This document shows positions 62,151 to 64,000 of a stretch of 64,000 nt of DNA, piece after piece. The stretch's first letter is position 1. Each line of letters starts with the position of its first letter. The stretch comes from Hyunsoonleella jejuensis. Lineage in GTDB: Bacteria > Bacteroidota > Bacteroidia > Flavobacteriales > Flavobacteriaceae. Made by a program: the position numbers and the translations under genes. The notes under the pieces were generated by a model that worked only from the letters and a program-made list of their open reading frames with translations, was not told the DNA's origin and did no database searches. The DNA lies in contig NZ_FOFN01000002.1 of NCBI RefSeq assembly GCF_900111025.1, forward strand, positions 186,001 to 250,000, in the 5' to 3' direction.

Positions 62151-62825
62151 TTATATAAAATACGCAATCCCAACACCTAAAATTATTGCAATAAACTTGC
62201 TTAGATTAAATTTATGTCCTTCTCCACTTTCAAACAAAATCGTTGTAGAGATATGGAAAAAGATACCTATAACAATTGCGTTAATAATATGTGCCAGTTG
62301 TTCATTAATATCAACAGTATTAGATATTAGCGTTCCTAAAGGTGTCATTATAGTAAACACCGTTAAAAATGTGATGATTTGAGTAGTACTAAATTTCGAT
62401 TTAAATAAAAACATACTTACCAAAGCTGCAATTGGAATTTTATGTACTAAAACACCATAAACCATATCATTATGCTCATGTATGGGGAAGCCCTCTAAAA
62501 AACTATGAATACATAAACTTATAAACAATAGCCACGGAAAGGCTGTTGAGTGGTTATGCACATGTACATGCCCGTGTTCTGCACCTTTAGAGAATAGCTC
62601 TAAAACAATCTGCAGTAAAATGCCGCACATAATAAAGAGCCCTGTCAATTTGGTATCTAAATGATTATAAACTTCAGGTAACAGCTCAAAAAGGGTTAAA
62701 GCCAATAAAAATGCACCACTAAACGAAAGTAACAACTTCGTATTCCAAGTGGTTTTATTCTTGGTAAGTTTTGCAATCACCAAACCAATTAAAACAGCGT
62801 AAACAGGAAAAAGAAATTTATTCAT
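62151..62825 (-). CDS. ZIP-family metal transporter
   Basis: Inner-membrane divalent-metal (zinc or similar) importer of 224 aa with about seven or eight helices. Metal-site motifs HSFLEGFPIHEHNDMVYGVLVHKIP (helices 4-5 His/Glu pattern) and a His-rich loop HGHVHVHNHS are visible, as is a second EGHKFN near the C-terminus. Direction and metal are by family; no regulator is adjacent. Confidence 0.88.
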   Translation of the reverse strand: MNKFLFPVYAVLIGLVIAKLTKNKTTWNTKLLLSFSGAFLLALTLFELLPEVYNHLDTKLTGLFIMCGILLQIVLELFSKGAEHGHVHVHNHSTAFPWLLFISLCIHSFLEGFPIHEHNDMVYGVLVHKIPIAALVSMFLFKSKFSTTQIITFLTVFTIMTPLGTLISNTVDINEQLAHIINAIVIGIFFHISTTILFESGEGHKFNLSKFIAIILGVGIAYFI

Positions 62826-62889
62826 TAAAATTTTAATTCAATTTAGTTTAGTTTCCACAAGAGTGAAATACTTAAATGTCGATTATCGA

Positions 62890-63621
62890 TTATTTAAAAA
62901 TCATTACCAAACGGTCTGAAGTTGCTGTATGATACTTTTGCAATCTATAATCACCAAACACATCAAGTAAATGCACACCAGCCGCCTCAAATAGCACTTC
63001 AAAATCTGCTAAAGTAAATGCTTTTACCCGTTCCTGAAAATTAAACACTTTTCCATCCGCCTCAAAACTAATATCCTTCACAATATACCCATTGGCAACA
63101 TAACGCTTTTGGTAAAACGTTATACCATCCACAGTCTTAGTGTCTTCTGGTACCAAATTGGCAATTACGTGCTCTGTATTCATAAAGTCAATTACCGCGA
63201 AACCCGTGTCTTTCAAGTCGGCTTTAATCGCTTTAATGGTGTTTAAGTTGTCTTCATCATTTTCAAAATAACCGAAACTTGTAAACAAATTAAATACAGC
63301 ATCAAACTTTTTAGGGTAAGGCTTGCACATATCGTGCACCTCAAAACGCAACCTGTGGTTTTCAAATTGCTTCGCATAAGCAATACTGTTCGTGCTTAAA
63401 TCAATGCCAGTTACATCATATCCAATTTTGTTCAAATACCGCGAATGCCGGCCTTTACCACAAGCCAAATCTAAAATAGTACCATTCTCGGGTAGATTTA
63501 AATAATTTGTAAGATTATCCATAAATACTTGTGCCTCAGTAGCATCCCTGTCTCTGTATAAAATATGGTAAAAGCGCGTATCAAACCACGATTTAAACCA
63601 TTTAGCTGTATCTTCCGTCAT
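62890..63621 (-). CDS. Class I SAM-dependent methyltransferase, substrate unknown
   Basis: Rossmann methyltransferase with SAM motif ILDLACGKGRHSRYLNKIGYDVTGIDLS near residues 45-72, motif II KFDAVFNLFTSFGYF, and a C-terminal strand region FTLADFEVLFEAAGVHLLDVFGDY. The 243-aa length fits Methyltransf_25 proteins. Repeat copy C lies 11 bp upstream of its start. Confidence 0.87.
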   Translation of the reverse strand: MTEDTAKWFKSWFDTRFYHILYRDRDATEAQVFMDNLTNYLNLPENGTILDLACGKGRHSRYLNKIGYDVTGIDLSTNSIAYAKQFENHRLRFEVHDMCKPYPKKFDAVFNLFTSFGYFENDEDNLNTIKAIKADLKDTGFAVIDFMNTEHVIANLVPEDTKTVDGITFYQKRYVANGYIVKDISFEADGKVFNFQERVKAFTLADFEVLFEAAGVHLLDVFGDYRLQKYHTATSDRLVMIFK

Positions 63622-63632
63622 ATATTCTTTTG

Positions 63633-63760
63633 GGGGTTACCCTTTCGGGTCGGGCTTTACGCTATATCTTTTAGTATTGGTGGCTTCGAGAACACTTCGA
63701 TAAACTAAGTAACCACCTCAGCCACCAACACTAAAAGGATGCCGCTGCAATCCCTAACCC
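63633..63760. repeat. Modular repeat, copy C (128 bp)
   Basis: On the minus strand it begins GGGTTAGGGATTGCAGC, contains a long imperfect hairpin (outer arms AGTGTTGGTGGCT / AGCCACCAATACT), then AAAGCCCGACCCG and ends GGGTAACCCC. The hairpin loop holds a CTTCGAGAACACTTCGA segment that resembles a REP palindrome. It lies between two divergent methyltransferase genes. Confidence 0.75.
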
Positions 63761-63844
63761 ACTTATTTGCTATGGTCATTCATTTGCCGCAAAATTACAC
63801 TATTTTTGCAATCTTATCGGACATAATTTCATTGAGCGAAAACT

Positions 63845-64000
63845 ATGGGAGAAAATTTTAATATGGTAGCCAAAACCCTTTATGGTTTTGAAGAATTGCT
63901 AGAAAAAGAACTCACACAACTCGGAGCGATGCACGTAAAAAAAGGTGTGCGTGTTGTAGAATTTGTAGGAGACAAAGGGTTTATGTACAAAGCAAATTTA
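63845..64000 (+). CDS. THUMP-domain RNA methyltransferase, 5' part only
   Basis: The first 52 codons of a gene that runs off the window: ENFNMVAKTLYGFEELLEKEL, then LGAMHVKKGVRVVEFVGD. This is the typical N-terminus of the RlmL/YcbY-like group (ferredoxin-like plus THUMP domain ahead of a methyltransferase), which methylates 23S rRNA guanine. Only the N-terminal part is visible. Confidence 0.75.
   Translation, partial: MGENFNMVAKTLYGFEELLEKELTQLGAMHVKKGVRVVEFVGDKGFMYKANL

Noticed and set aside
1-64000. CRISPR arrays, tRNA/rRNA genes, prophage or transposase genes, toxin-antitoxin or restriction systems
   Set aside because: Looked for on both strands; no regularly spaced repeats, cloverleaf candidates or relevant protein families were recognised.

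Overview
The window comes from a marine-type member of the Flavobacteriaceae (Bacteroidota). Support for this: strongly AT-rich DNA; many promoters with the Bacteroidota -7 box TAnnTTTG and almost no Shine-Dalgarno sites; bacillithiol genes (bshA and a YpdA-type reductase); many small lipoproteins; and families typical of this group (CcsBA fusion, GH3/beta-lactamase fusion, M49 peptidase, IcmF, flavobacterial DUF proteins). No phage, plasmid, insertion sequence, CRISPR array, rRNA or tRNA was seen. This is mostly core chromosome, with short palindromic repeats scattered between genes.

Layout. 0.1-8 kb: nnr (NAD(P)HX repair), then the threonine operon thrL-thrA-thrB-thrC with a newly read 33-codon Thr-rich leader peptide, then bshA. 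8-17 kb: a cell-wall recycling type GH3/beta-lactamase fusion, then a galactose locus made of a sodium/sugar symporter, a divergent GntR-type regulator, a wrecked aldose 1-epimerase pseudogene, galK and galT. 17-21 kb: two exported proteins, a class III-like PPK2 polyphosphate kinase and a coiled-coil secreted protein. 21.3-26.6 kb: a compact five-gene minus-strand operon (ABC exporter ATPase and permease, MscS channel, DUF6268-like outer-membrane protein, sigma-54 activator without a DNA-binding domain). 26.6-29 kb: a candidate small RNA, then dnaJ and grpE. 29-36 kb: YceI, fasciclin, ECF sigma and anti-sigma, a TIGR01777 epimerase, mnmD (interrupted in frame by a REP-like repeat), a DUF4920 lipoprotein, ilvE and a MazG-like hydrolase. 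36-46 kb: M49 peptidase, SRPBCC/GyrI protein with crcB, DUF3500, DUF1684 and another lipoprotein, an MFS-ypdA-VOC operon, and an Lrp regulator. 46-57.5 kb: icmF (B12-dependent isobutyryl-CoA mutase), purU, small proteins, a BtuF-like metal/corrinoid-binding protein, a HAD phosphatase, then an Lrp regulator divergent from tdh-kbl (threonine breakdown). 57.5-64 kb: mscL, ccsBA, a DUF4268-like protein, a ZIP transporter, a SAM methyltransferase and the start of a THUMP RNA methyltransferase.

How the genes fit together. Threonine is both made (thrABC) and degraded (tdh-kbl) by genes here, each with its own apparent control: a leader peptide for synthesis and a divergent Lrp with an inverted repeat for breakdown. 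bshA and ypdA serve bacillithiol. The gal cluster encodes import, regulation and the first two Leloir enzymes, but the mutarotase copy is dead. grpE-dnaJ, ccsBA, mnmD, purU, icmF and ilvE are housekeeping functions.

The least explained material is non-coding: (i) a modular repeat with fixed ends and a variable hairpin core, in three copies; (ii) a second, C/T-rich palindromic repeat, also in three copies; (iii) a REP-like pair of palindromes that has become 27 codons of mnmD; and (iv) a promoter-plus-terminator unit without an ORF after dnaJ. All family names rest on motif recognition; no database search was run.
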